Shown one piece after another: positions 7,825-16,809 of a stretch of DNA of 27,402 bases (position 1 is the stretch's first letter; every line of letters starts with the position of its first letter). The DNA comes from CAWEFA01 sp963808135. Its GTDB lineage: Bacteria > Bacteroidota > Bacteroidia > Bacteroidales > DTGW01. Below the pieces are notes generated by a model. It saw only the letters and a list, made by a program, of their open reading frames with translations, did no database searches and had not been told where the DNA came from. Made by a program: the position numbers and the translations under genes. The stretch spans positions 1-27,402 of the forward strand of contig CAWEFA010000041.1 of assembly GCA_963808135.1 (NCBI GenBank), read 5' to 3'.

Positions 7825-10800
7825 TTATTTATAATTCAAATTTGAAGCAAGCCATTGTTCAATAATATTTACCGAAACATTTTTTCTGCTGGCATAATCT
7901 TCAGCCTGGTCCTGAGAAATTTTATCAACAAAAAAATATTTTGACTGGGGATGGGCAAGAATAAGTCCGCTAACCGAAGCTGCCGGTACCATAGAAAAGC
8001 TCTCGGTTAAAGCAATCCCTGCATTTTCATTTGCATGCAGCAAATTAAATAGAGTTTGTTTTTCAGAATGGTCCGGGCACGCGGGATAACCATGTGCTGG
8101 CCTTATGCCTTTATATTTTTCAAGGAGAATATCATCGAAGTTTAAATATTCTTTTGAAGCATAGCCCCAGAATTCTTTTCGTATTTTTTCATGTAAAAGT
8201 TCGGTAAAAGCCTCAGCCAGCCTGTCGGCCAGCGATTCGAGCATAATTACATTATAATCGTCTAAATTTGCCTTATACTCTTTAATCAATTTATCCACTC
8301 CTATACCGGCGGTAACTGCAAAAGCGCCGATATAATCTTTAATTCCGCTGTCATGCGGGGCTATAAAATCGGACAGGCATAAATTAGGCTCATTATTTTC
8401 TTTCAGCGTTTGGTTGCGCAAGTTGCGGAAAACAGTCAATACTTTTTTCCGATCGTCGCCGGTATATATTTCAATATCATCGCCTGCTGAATTGGCTGGG
8501 AAAATTCCAAACACGCCGTTTATTTTAATTAATTTTTTCTGTTGTAACTCATCGAGCAATTTATTTGCATCGTCATATAATTTCCGTGCTTCTTCGCCTT
8601 TTTCCGGATCGTTCAGTAAATCGGGGAATTTTCCTTTTATTTGCCACACCAGAAAGAAAAATATCCAACTTATATATTTTCGGACTTCTTCAATAGGATA
8701 TTCGGTGAATACTTTTATTCCTGTAAAATTTGGTTTGAAAACCGGGTTATTTTTCCAATCAATTTGCAATTTGTTACTTCTTGCTTTATCAATAGAAATA
8801 TAATTTTTTTGAGATTTTGCGCCGGCGTATGATTTGCGCAATTCATCATATTCGGCTTTTACCTGTTCTATATAACCTTTTTTTAATGTTGGCGACAACA
8901 GGCTATTTACAACCGGTACACACCTTGATGCATCCTTAACATGAATTACAGGGTTGCTGTAAATTGGTTCAAGCTTCACAGCCGTATGTATACGCGAAGT
9001 AGTTGCGCCCCCTATAAGCAGGGGGATATTAAAACCCTGGCGTTCCATTTCGGAAGCAATATGGGCCATCTCCTCCAGCGAAGGCGTAATAAGCCCGCTT
9101 AGGCCGATAATATCAACTTTTTCTTTTTGTGCAGTTTCGAGGATTTTTTCACAAGGCGTCATCACGCCTAAATCAATTATTTCATAATTATTACAGGATA
9201 AAACAACGCCTACAAGGTTTTTGCCTATATCATGAACGTCGCCTTTAACAGTGGCCAGAAGTATTTTGCCTGCAAACCTGCTTTTACCCGAATTAATTTT
9301 ATCTTTTTCAATAAAAGGCATTAATTGTGCAACAGCCCTTTTCATAACACGGGCGCTTTTTACAACCTGTGGCAAAAACATTTTTCCACTGCCAAATAAG
9401 TCGCCAACTACATTCATGCCATTCATTAATGGCCCTTCAATTATTTCGAGCGGTTTCGGGTATTTGGCAAGGGCTTCTTCAATATCGGTTTCTAAATAAT
9501 CCGTAATTCCTTTTATGAGCGAATGTTTCAGCCTTTCTTCAAGCGTATTGCTTCTCCATTCTTCAATAGTTTCGGTTTTTTGTGTACTTGTTTTAACCTT
9601 TTCGGCAAATTCAAGCAATCTTTCAGTTGCATCGGGCCGCCGGTTTAAAACTACATCTTCAACCCGTTCTAAAAAATCTTCAGGTATTTCATCGTAAACC
9701 TGCAACATTCCGGCATTTACAATACCCATGTCGAGCCCGGCTTTAATAGCATGGAAAAGGAAAACCGAATGTATTGCTTCGCGGACCGTGTCGTTACCGC
9801 GAAATGAAAATGACAGGTTGCTTATTCCCCCGCTGACTTTTGCATACGGCAGGTTTGCTTTTATCCATTTTACAGTTTCAATAAAATCTACCGCATAATT
9901 ATTATGATCTTCAATTCCGGTAGCGATAGCCAATACGTTTGGGTCGAAGATAATATCCTGCGGCGCGAATGATGCTTTTTCAGTTAATAGTTTATAAGCC
10001 CTTTTACAAATATTTATGCGCCTTTCATAAGAATCGGCCTGGCCGTGTTCATCAAATGCCATGATTATTGCCGCTGCACCATATTGTTTTACACGTTTTG
10101 CCTGCCAAATGAATTTTTCTTCACCTTCCTTCAGGCTTATAGAGTTTACGATTGCTTTTCCCTGGAGGCATTTTAACCCTGCTTCTATTACTTCCCACTT
10201 TGACGAATCAATCATAACCGGCACCTTGGCAATTTCAGGTTCAGACATCATAATTTTCAGGAAACGTACCATAGCTTTTTCGGCATCGAGCATTGGGTCA
10301 TCCATATTGACATCAATGACCTGCGCCCCGTTTTCTACCTGTTGACGGGCTACAACAAGGGCTTCGTCATACTTTTCTTCAATAATAAGGCGGGCAAATT
10401 TTTTAGAACCTGCAACATTTGTCCTTTCACCGATATTTATAAAATTTGAGCTACGGTCAATAGATAAAGATTCTAAGCCGCTAAGTTTTGTTACCTTTTC
10501 AATTTGTTGCAGCTTACGCGGCGGGATATTTTTAACAACTTCTGCAAATTTTTTAATATGTTCCGGCGTAGTTCCGCAACAACCACCTACAATATTTACA
10601 AAATTGCTTTTGGCAAAATCAGCTATGTAAACAGCCATCTGATCGGGCGTTTCGTCATATTGCCCGAATTGGTTCGGCAAGCCTGCATTAGGATAAGCGC
10701 TGACGTAAAAATTTGTTTTTTTCGATATTTCCTCAATATGCGGCCTCATTTCCTTTGCCCCCAACGCGCAATTCAACCCTATGGACAGCAGGTCTACATG

Positions 10801-11502
10801 GGACACAGAGTTAAGAAATGCCTCGACAGTCTGTCCTGAAAGCGTACGGCCGCTTGCATCGGTAATTGTGCCGGAAACCATAACAGGGATACGCCGGTTT
10901 AACTCGTTAAACACTTCGCTTATGGCAAAAAGAGCGGCTTTGGCATTTAAAGTATCGAAAATTGTTTCAATAAGCAAAAGTTCAGCCCCTCCGTCAAGCA
11001 ACCCTTTTACCTGTTCGGTATATGCCAGTACTAAATCATCGAATGAAACGGCCCTGTATCCAGGATCGTTAACATCGGGCGACATTGAAGCGGTTTTATT
11101 TGTCGGGCCGATGGCGCCTGCAACATATCGGGGTTTTCCAGGGGTTTCGTTAGTGAATTTATCGGCACATTCTCGCGCAATGGTTGCTGAAGCCTTGTTC
11201 AATTCATAAGCCATGTTTTCCATATGATAATCGGAAAGCGAAACACTGTTGGCATTTAAGGTATTTGTTTCAATTATATCGGCTCCGGCTTTCAGGTATT
11301 CTTCATGTATCGATTTAATTATCCTCGCTTGGGTTATAGACAATAATTCGTTGTTTCCTTTCAGGTTATAAGGAAAATCTTTAAAACGTTCTCCCTGGAA
11401 TTGAAATTCATCAAGCTTATGATGCTGAATCATTGTTCCCATTGCTCCGTCGAGAATAAGTATCCGTTTTTCAAGCTCAGATTGGATGGTCGGTTTAGGC
11501 AT
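7825..11502 (-). CDS. metH: Cobalamin-dependent methionine synthase
   Basis: MetH transfers the methyl group of 5-methyltetrahydrofolate to homocysteine through enzyme-bound cobalamin. All four modules are present in 1225 residues, the usual length. The homocysteine domain (1-325) has zinc ligands Cys245 in IGLNCALG and Cys308-Cys309 in GGCCGTTPEH. The pterin-binding domain (about 350-620) has INIGERTNVAGSKKF, VIDVNMDDPMLD and PVMIDSSKWEV. The cobalamin cap and Rossmann domain (about 650-890) has the lower ligand His757 in GDVHDIGKN and the LIGGATTS loop. The AdoMet activation domain (about 920-1225) has RPAHGYPACPDH. The frame is uninterrupted. A TAACTTTG match to the Bacteroidota -7 consensus lies at 11557-11564, without a clear -33 partner. 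I see no B12-box or SAM riboswitch upstream. Related repeats sit on both sides of the gene. Confidence in function is very high. Confidence 0.98.
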   Translation of the reverse strand: MPKPTIQSELEKRILILDGAMGTMIQHHKLDEFQFQGERFKDFPYNLKGNNELLSITQARIIKSIHEEYLKAGADIIETNTLNANSVSLSDYHMENMAYELNKASATIARECADKFTNETPGKPRYVAGAIGPTNKTASMSPDVNDPGYRAVSFDDLVLAYTEQVKGLLDGGAELLLIETIFDTLNAKAALFAISEVFNELNRRIPVMVSGTITDASGRTLSGQTVEAFLNSVSHVDLLSIGLNCALGAKEMRPHIEEISKKTNFYVSAYPNAGLPNQFGQYDETPDQMAVYIADFAKSNFVNIVGGCCGTTPEHIKKFAEVVKNIPPRKLQQIEKVTKLSGLESLSIDRSSNFINIGERTNVAGSKKFARLIIEEKYDEALVVARQQVENGAQVIDVNMDDPMLDAEKAMVRFLKIMMSEPEIAKVPVMIDSSKWEVIEAGLKCLQGKAIVNSISLKEGEEKFIWQAKRVKQYGAAAIIMAFDEHGQADSYERRINICKRAYKLLTEKASFAPQDIIFDPNVLAIATGIEDHNNYAVDFIETVKWIKANLPYAKVSGGISNLSFSFRGNDTVREAIHSVFLFHAIKAGLDMGIVNAGMLQVYDEIPEDFLERVEDVVLNRRPDATERLLEFAEKVKTSTQKTETIEEWRSNTLEERLKHSLIKGITDYLETDIEEALAKYPKPLEIIEGPLMNGMNVVGDLFGSGKMFLPQVVKSARVMKRAVAQLMPFIEKDKINSGKSRFAGKILLATVKGDVHDIGKNLVGVVLSCNNYEIIDLGVMTPCEKILETAQKEKVDIIGLSGLITPSLEEMAHIASEMERQGFNIPLLIGGATTSRIHTAVKLEPIYSNPVIHVKDASRCVPVVNSLLSPTLKKGYIEQVKAEYDELRKSYAGAKSQKNYISIDKARSNKLQIDWKNNPVFKPNFTGIKVFTEYPIEEVRKYISWIFFFLVWQIKGKFPDLLNDPEKGEEARKLYDDANKLLDELQQKKLIKINGVFGIFPANSAGDDIEIYTGDDRKKVLTVFRNLRNQTLKENNEPNLCLSDFIAPHDSGIKDYIGAFAVTAGIGVDKLIKEYKANLDDYNVIMLESLADRLAEAFTELLHEKIRKEFWGYASKEYLNFDDILLEKYKGIRPAHGYPACPDHSEKQTLFNLLHANENAGIALTESFSMVPAASVSGLILAHPQSKYFFVDKISQDQAEDYASRKNVSVNIIEQWLASNLNYK

Positions 11503-11677
11503 ATTTTATAATACTATTTTTATAAAAATAACAAATCAAATTTGGTTAATGTTTTACAAAGTTAATCAAGTTGTTTGTAAAGAAAGAATTTTGCAAATGC
11601 TGAATGCTGAATTCAGAATTAAGAAAATGGCTTAAACCTGTTGAAAGATATTTTATTTAAATTCTTGTAACTATTCA

Positions 11678-11776
11678 GGTAGAAAGGCTATAGGATAACA
11701 GACTGTAGAATAGAAATTTGTGGGACGCGAAAAAGCTAAAAGCTAAATGCCTTCAGCCTAAATAACCTAAATAGTT
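11678..11776. repeat. Intergenic repeat, copy 2 (upstream of metH)
   Basis: Begins AGGTAGAAAGGCTATA like copy 1 at 7731 and shares the internal blocks ATAACAGACT-like and GCCTTCAGCCTA, but carries about 14 extra bases in the middle, containing an AAAAGCTAAAAGCTAAA direct duplication. The copy lies in the 340-base gap between metH and the acyl-CoA synthetase, which otherwise holds only AT-rich leader DNA. Confidence 0.55.
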
Positions 11777-11842
11777 ACAAATTCTTCAATATTTTATATT
11801 TTGTTTTAACTTCGAAAATGAAAAATCAAAATATTAAACCCA

Positions 11843-13757
11843 ATGATTGCAATTACCCAATTATTTGAAAAGAGTGTAACCCGGTTTTCAAAAAATGTTT
11901 ATTTATGGGAAAAGAAAAAAGATAAATTTCAGCCGTTGACTTATGCTGAAGTAAAAGATTTGGTTTATAAGTTTTCTGCCGGTTTAATGAAATTAGGGAT
12001 TAGCAAGGGCGATCGTATCGCTTTGCTGTCGGAAGGACGCAATGAATGGGTAATTGGCGAACTTGGAATTTTATATGCCGGCGCCATAAGTGTACCATTA
12101 TCAGTGAAACTTAACGAGCCTTCCGAATTATTGTTCAGGATTGAACATTCCGGTTCCCGCATGATAATTGTTTCGCAAAACCAGGCTAAAAAAATACAGG
12201 CATTAAAAGATAAAATTTCCGGTTTGCAAAAAATTATTATCATCGATGAAAAAGATAATTATAATGAAGGTGAAATATATTTTTATGATATAATTAAAAT
12301 CGGCGAGGAATATTTAAAAGAAAATCATGAAATTTTTAAGCAACGCTGGCAGTCGGTTCAGCCAAACGATTATGCCACCATTTGCTACACTTCGGGCACA
12401 ACAGCCGATCCCAAAGGAATAATATTAACTCACCGGAATTACACTGCCAATGTTGAACATTCATTAAGCCTGATGGAAGTCCTTGAAAATTATGTTACGT
12501 TGCTTATTTTGCCCATTGACCATTCTTTCGCGCATACAACATGCATATACGCTATGCTAAAATCCGGAGCCTCAATAGCGTCTGTTCCAGGTTGGAAAGA
12601 CACAGATGGAAACTTTAAAAAACATTCCGGTTAATATAAAAGAAACAAGGCCGCACTTTTTGTTAAGCGTCCCGGCATTGGCCAATAGCTTTAGGAAAAA
12701 CATAGAGGCCGGCATTAAGGGCAAAGGCAGGCTTGTTGAAATTATTTTTAAAATCGGCCTTAAAACAGCATATTTATATAATGGCATTGGCTGGAACAAA
12801 GGCAAAAGTTGGAGGGTTATATTTAGACCTTTCAATATGTTGTTTGATAAAATCATTTTTAACAAAATACGCCAGAATTTTGGAGGCCGCCTTTTATTTT
12901 TCGTGGGCGGGGGCGCTCTTCTCGATATTGAATTGCAAAATTTTTTTTATGCAACAGGCATTCCAATGTTACAGGGATATGGACTTACCGAAGCATCGCC
13001 GGTAATATCGGCAAATTCATTAAAAAAGCATAAGCTCGGCTCGTCAGGTTGTATTGCAGAAAATATTGAAATTAAAATATGTGATGAAACCGGAAAAGAG
13101 TTGCCAACCGGCAAAAACGGCGAAATAATAATCAGGGGCGAAAACGTAATGGCTGGTTATTGGCGTAACCGGGAAGCTACCGGGCAAACAATTATTGATG
13201 GGTGGCTGCATACAGGCGATATGGGCTATCTTGATGATGATGGTTTTCTTTATGTACTTGGCCGTTTCAAAAGCCTTTTAATTGCTGACGATGGCGAAAA
13301 ATATAGCCCGGAAGGCATAGAAGAAGCAATTGTAAGCCATTCCCAATATATTGACCAATGCATGTTGTATAATAACCAAAACGCTTATACGGTTGCTTTG
13401 GTAGTACCCAATGCAGAAGCAATTAAAACCTGGCTTAAATCAAAACATCATCTGACAACTGAAGAAGATAAAATTATATCAGCGCTTAAACTTATTGAAT
13501 CGGAAGTCGGCGAATTCCGAAAAGGCAAAAAATATGGCAATATGTTCCCGCAACGCTGGTTGCCGGTTTCTATTGCTATTCTTGATAAACCGTTTTCCGA
13601 AGAAAACAAATTACTTAACAGTACATTAAAACTTGTTCGGAGCAAAGTAGTAGAATTATATTCCGACCGATTGAAATTTTTATTTACAGTTGAAGCAAAA
13701 AATATATACAATTCCACAAATAGAGAAGCGCTATTTAAAATTATTTCCCAAAATTGA
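11843..13757 (+). CDS. Long-chain acyl-CoA synthetase (AMP-forming), one frame break
   Basis: This is a member of the ANL adenylating superfamily that activates fatty acids to acyl-CoA through an acyl-AMP intermediate. The first part (11843-12586) has the N-terminal substrate region and the AMP-binding P-loop YTSGTTADPKG at residues 182-192. The second part (to 13757) has ETRPHFLLSVPALANSFRKN, the A5 motif GYGLTEASPVIS, the A7/A8 block GWLHTGDMGYLDDDGF, and the C-terminal swivel domain. The two are separated by an extra C at 12587-12588; without it the text reads SVQVGKTQMETLKNIP, the usual family sequence. The corrected length of about 637 residues is normal. A sequencing error is likely. 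The gene is divergent from metH and is followed 75 bases later by the YwqK-like gene on the same strand. Role: fatty-acid activation for lipid synthesis or degradation, substrate length not determinable. Confidence 0.9.
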
Positions 13758-13832
13758 AATGGTGTTTTAATCCGCAATGAAATTGAAATTTGGATATTAA
13801 TATTAATTTTAAGGTCAATTAAATAATACTTT

Positions 13833-14636
13833 ATGAAATTCAAATTATTAATTGTTTCTGTTGCTTTACTTAATTTATCTGTTATCAAAGCATTCTCGTC
13901 AAACATTGATACTGTTTGGAACCAAATGGATAACCAGGGAAAAAAGCAGGGCTTTTGGCGTGTAGCTTATGAAACAGGGAAAATCAAATATCAGGGATTT
14001 TTTAAGGATAATGTTCCGGTCGGGGAAATGAAGCGATATTATGACGACGGCACTATTAAAGCCATTTTGTATTTTACTGATAACGGGAAAAAATCAATGG
14101 CCAGACTTTATTATACAAACGGTAATTTGGCCGGCGAAGGGATTTTTATCGGTTCTATAAAAGACAGCACATGGAAATATTATTCATATTACGATAATTC
14201 CCTTAAACTGGAAGAAAATTATATTACTGGAAACAAGGATGGGTTTTCGAAAAAATATTATTCCAATGGAAAAGTGGCCGAATCGCTGGAATGGCATAAT
14301 AACCAAAAGGACGGTGCATGGCTGCAGTTTTTTGAGGATGGAATGCCGAAATTAAAAGCAAATTATTTAAATGACAAACGTTCGGGGGATTTTGCTACAT
14401 ATTATCCAAACGGTAAGCAGGAAACAAAAGGCCAATTTGTAAACAATCTTATGCAAGGCGAATGGATATATTTTGATGAAAATGAGAAAGAAAAAACAAG
14501 AATCAATTATATCAATGGTGTTGCTCAAAATGCGGAAAAACTCAGGAAAGAAGAAGAAGAATATTTTAAAACATTAGATAATAATAAAGGAAAATTTCCT
14601 GAACCTGATGAAAACAACATCATCCCTTCTAAATAG
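13833..14636 (+). CDS. YwqK/MORN-repeat exported protein
   Basis: This 267-residue protein has a signal peptide (about residues 1-22, cleavage near AFSS) followed by roughly eight MORN_2-type repeats of about 23 residues, each with a Y-x-N/D-G-x-x/K turn: YYDDGTIKAILYF, YYTNGNLAGEG, YYSNGKVAESLEW, YYPNGKQETKGQF. Proteins of this kind are often annotated as YwqK-family antitoxins, but in Bacteroidota exported versions are common and have no shown antitoxin role. The C terminus is acidic and low-complexity. The S8 peptidase starts 36 bases after its stop on the same strand, so the two may be cotranscribed and act at the cell surface. No toxin gene is adjacent, which argues against a toxin-antitoxin reading. 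Confidence 0.8.
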   Translation: MKFKLLIVSVALLNLSVIKAFSSNIDTVWNQMDNQGKKQGFWRVAYETGKIKYQGFFKDNVPVGEMKRYYDDGTIKAILYFTDNGKKSMARLYYTNGNLAGEGIFIGSIKDSTWKYYSYYDNSLKLEENYITGNKDGFSKKYYSNGKVAESLEWHNNQKDGAWLQFFEDGMPKLKANYLNDKRSGDFATYYPNGKQETKGQFVNNLMQGEWIYFDENEKEKTRINYINGVAQNAEKLRKEEEEYFKTLDNNKGKFPEPDENNIIPSK

Positions 14637-14672
14637 ATTTTGGTTCATATATCAATCTTTAGTGGCCGATAA

Positions 14673-16346
14673 ATGAAACTGAACATTCCCCAAATAGTTT
14701 ATAAATTATCATTTATAGGATTACTTTTCGTAAATAATTTTCTTTTAAAAGGTCAAAACGGGGCAAAGTACTGGGTTCAGTTTACTGATAAAAAAAATAA
14801 CGCTTTTAATATAAACAAGCCTGAGGCTTTCCTGTCCGAAAGGGCTTTGCAAAGAAGACTAAAAGCTGGCGCAGCTATAAGTGAAGATGATTTGCCGGTT
14901 TCGAAATATTATTTAGACAGCATTAATAAAACAGGCATCACAGTAAAGTATTCCTCGAAATGGTTCAACTCGGCTACAATTGAGGTAATTGATACAATCG
15001 TTGTTGAAACCCTTAAAAATATTTCTTTCATAAAAAAAATAGAAAAAACTGCCGATGCCCTTTCTAATAAAAAATCTGAACTTTATAACAAAAATAAAAT
15101 TGAAATAAGCTCGGTTGCCAATTTCGATGAAACCTATTATGGTCAGGGTTTTACGCAGATTAACATAGAAAATGGCACAAGCCTTCATGAACTTGGCTTT
15201 CATGGAAAAGGGGTTCAGATAGCTGTTTTAGACGGGGGTTTCCTTAGCGCTGATACAAACAATTCTTTGGATAGCTTACGAAATGATAGCCGAATTTTGG
15301 GTACAAAAGATTTTGTCGATCCAGGCAACAGCGTGTACAATTATGAACTTTATGGAGATCATGGAACTGCAGTGCTTTCAGTTATGGCTGCAAACATCCC
15401 GGGAACATTTGTGGGAACAGCTCCTGAAGCTTCCTACTGGTTATTGCGCAGCGAAGATACAAATTCGGAATATCCTGTTGAAGAAGATAATTGGGTTGCC
15501 GCCGCTGAATTTGCCGATAGCGTTGGCGCCGATATTATTACAACTTCGCTTGGATATAATTTATTTGATGATGCTGTTTATAATCATACTTATGTCGATA
15601 TGAACGGCGAAACTTTGCGCATTTCAATGGCTGCTTCAATGGCCGCATCCAAAGGTATGCTTGTGGTTGTAAGCGCAGGAAACGATGGCAATGACGATTG
15701 GCATTATATCGATGCCCCTGCCGATGCAAAAAATATTCTTGCTGTCGGGGCAGTAACCAGTAACGGAACTACTACAGATTTTTCATCCTTTGGCCCATCG
15801 GCCGATAGCAGGATTAAACCTGAAGTTGCTGCGATGGGGCAGGATGTGTTTATTCAATCAGCAGAAGGAGAATATGCAACATCCTCTGGTACTTCGTTCT
15901 CTGCTCCTATAATATCGGGACTTTCAGCCTGCCTTATCGAGGCATATCCAGAAGCAAACATATCGGATATTATTCGGGCCGTAATAACGTCAGCCGATCA
16001 TTTTTACATGCCAAATTTTTCTTTAGGTTATGGAATCCCGGATTTTGGAAAAGCTTATAATTTTCTGCAAAATAAAATTGATAGCTCTGTTAATTCAATT
16101 ACTTTATTCCCCAATCCTTTCAGTGACTATCTTATTTTAAGCATTAATTTACTGCTCACAGAAAATGTCAGGATAACTTGCTTCAATTTAACCGGCAGTT
16201 TGATATTCGATATAGTTAAACCTCTTCAGGAATATATAAACCTGAATGAAGAAATTCAAAACATGAAACAAGGATATTATTTAATCCGATGCATTACAGG
16301 TAATAAATCGTGGATATTTAGGGCAATTAAACAAACTCATTCTTAA
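14673..16346 (+). CDS. Subtilisin-like S8 serine peptidase with T9SS sorting domain
   Basis: This is a secreted serine protease of 557 residues. It has a signal peptide (about 1-27), a prodomain-like region (30-125) and a subtilase catalytic domain (about 170-465) with the triad Asp187 (AVLDGG), His230 (YGDHGTAV) and Ser408 (SSGTSFSAP), plus the oxyanion Asn337 (SAGNDGN). The last 80 residues form a type A T9SS C-terminal domain: the opening motif LFPNPFSDYL, then MKQGYYLI and a basic end. Such domains direct export across the outer membrane by the type IX secretion system and attachment to the surface, a hallmark of Bacteroidota. All catalytic residues are present and the frame is intact, so activity is expected; the target is unknown. 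It is downstream of the YwqK-like gene and converges with the response regulator. Confidence 0.93.
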   Translation: MKLNIPQIVYKLSFIGLLFVNNFLLKGQNGAKYWVQFTDKKNNAFNINKPEAFLSERALQRRLKAGAAISEDDLPVSKYYLDSINKTGITVKYSSKWFNSATIEVIDTIVVETLKNISFIKKIEKTADALSNKKSELYNKNKIEISSVANFDETYYGQGFTQINIENGTSLHELGFHGKGVQIAVLDGGFLSADTNNSLDSLRNDSRILGTKDFVDPGNSVYNYELYGDHGTAVLSVMAANIPGTFVGTAPEASYWLLRSEDTNSEYPVEEDNWVAAAEFADSVGADIITTSLGYNLFDDAVYNHTYVDMNGETLRISMAASMAASKGMLVVVSAGNDGNDDWHYIDAPADAKNILAVGAVTSNGTTTDFSSFGPSADSRIKPEVAAMGQDVFIQSAEGEYATSSGTSFSAPIISGLSACLIEAYPEANISDIIRAVITSADHFYMPNFSLGYGIPDFGKAYNFLQNKIDSSVNSITLFPNPFSDYLILSINLLLTENVRITCFNLTGSLIFDIVKPLQEYINLNEEIQNMKQGYYLIRCITGNKSWIFRAIKQTHS

Positions 16347-16349
16347 TGT

Positions 16350-16397
16350 GAATTGCCGCCTACAATATTCCAACTCTTAATTCGCATTCTTAATAAA
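16350..16397. repeat. Dispersed 48-bp repeat, copy A
   Basis: This copy matches the one at 24039-24086 in 39 of 48 positions without gaps, beginning GAATTGCCG and containing CAATAT and CGCAT. It lies between the convergent peptidase and response-regulator genes. Confidence 0.55.
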
Positions 16398-16411
16398 AAG
16401 GAAATAGTCAT

Positions 16412-16798
16412 TTACACATTTTTCTGCATGCTCTCTTTTTCAATTAAAACTACAAACTTACCGACAACATTCAGGAATAAATCTGTCAAAATAGGTTTTT
16501 GAAGAAAATATTTAACGCCCAATCCGAAAATTTCTTCGCAACGCTCGGTATAAGCGCTAATAAATACAACTGGAACTTTTATTTTATTATTAAACAAATA
16601 CTTTGTCAACTCTATTCCATCAGTATCAGGCAGCATCAAATCCATCAGTACCAATTTGAAATCCTTCTTCATTGAAATTATAGAGTAGAAGTTCTTCCCG
16701 TTTGATGCGTGAAACAAAGAGATATTGTAATCATCTAAAATTTCCTGAATCAAAAAGTAATTTTCATAATTATCTTCAACAATTAAAATGCTATCCAT
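16412..16798 (-). CDS. Single-domain response regulator
   Basis: This is a stand-alone CheY-like receiver domain of 128 residues. Acidic pocket residues lie in LIVEDN near the N terminus, the phosphorylated Asp53 in VLMDLMLPD, the switch Ser81 in FISAYT and the conserved Lys101 in FLQKP. It has no output domain, so it must act through protein contact or phosphotransfer. Its start is only 11 bases after the stop of the hybrid histidine kinase on the same strand, so the pair is very probably cotranscribed and the receiver is a likely phosphate acceptor or sink for that kinase. The REC domain at the C terminus of the kinase is related but distinct. Confidence 0.9.
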   Translation of the reverse strand: MDSILIVEDNYENYFLIQEILDDYNISLFHASNGKNFYSIISMKKDFKLVLMDLMLPDTDGIELTKYLFNNKIKVPVVFISAYTERCEEIFGLGVKYFLQKPILTDLFLNVVGKFVVLIEKESMQKNV

Positions 16799-16809
16799 AA
16801 TATTTAAAA

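Noticed and set aside
11503..11842. Cobalamin or SAM riboswitch controlling metH
   Set aside because: I see no B12 box or conserved riboswitch stems; the region is AT-rich and holds the intergenic repeat.
13833..14636. Toxin-antitoxin module based on the YwqK name
   Set aside because: The protein has a signal peptide and no toxin gene is adjacent; the name reflects family annotation only.
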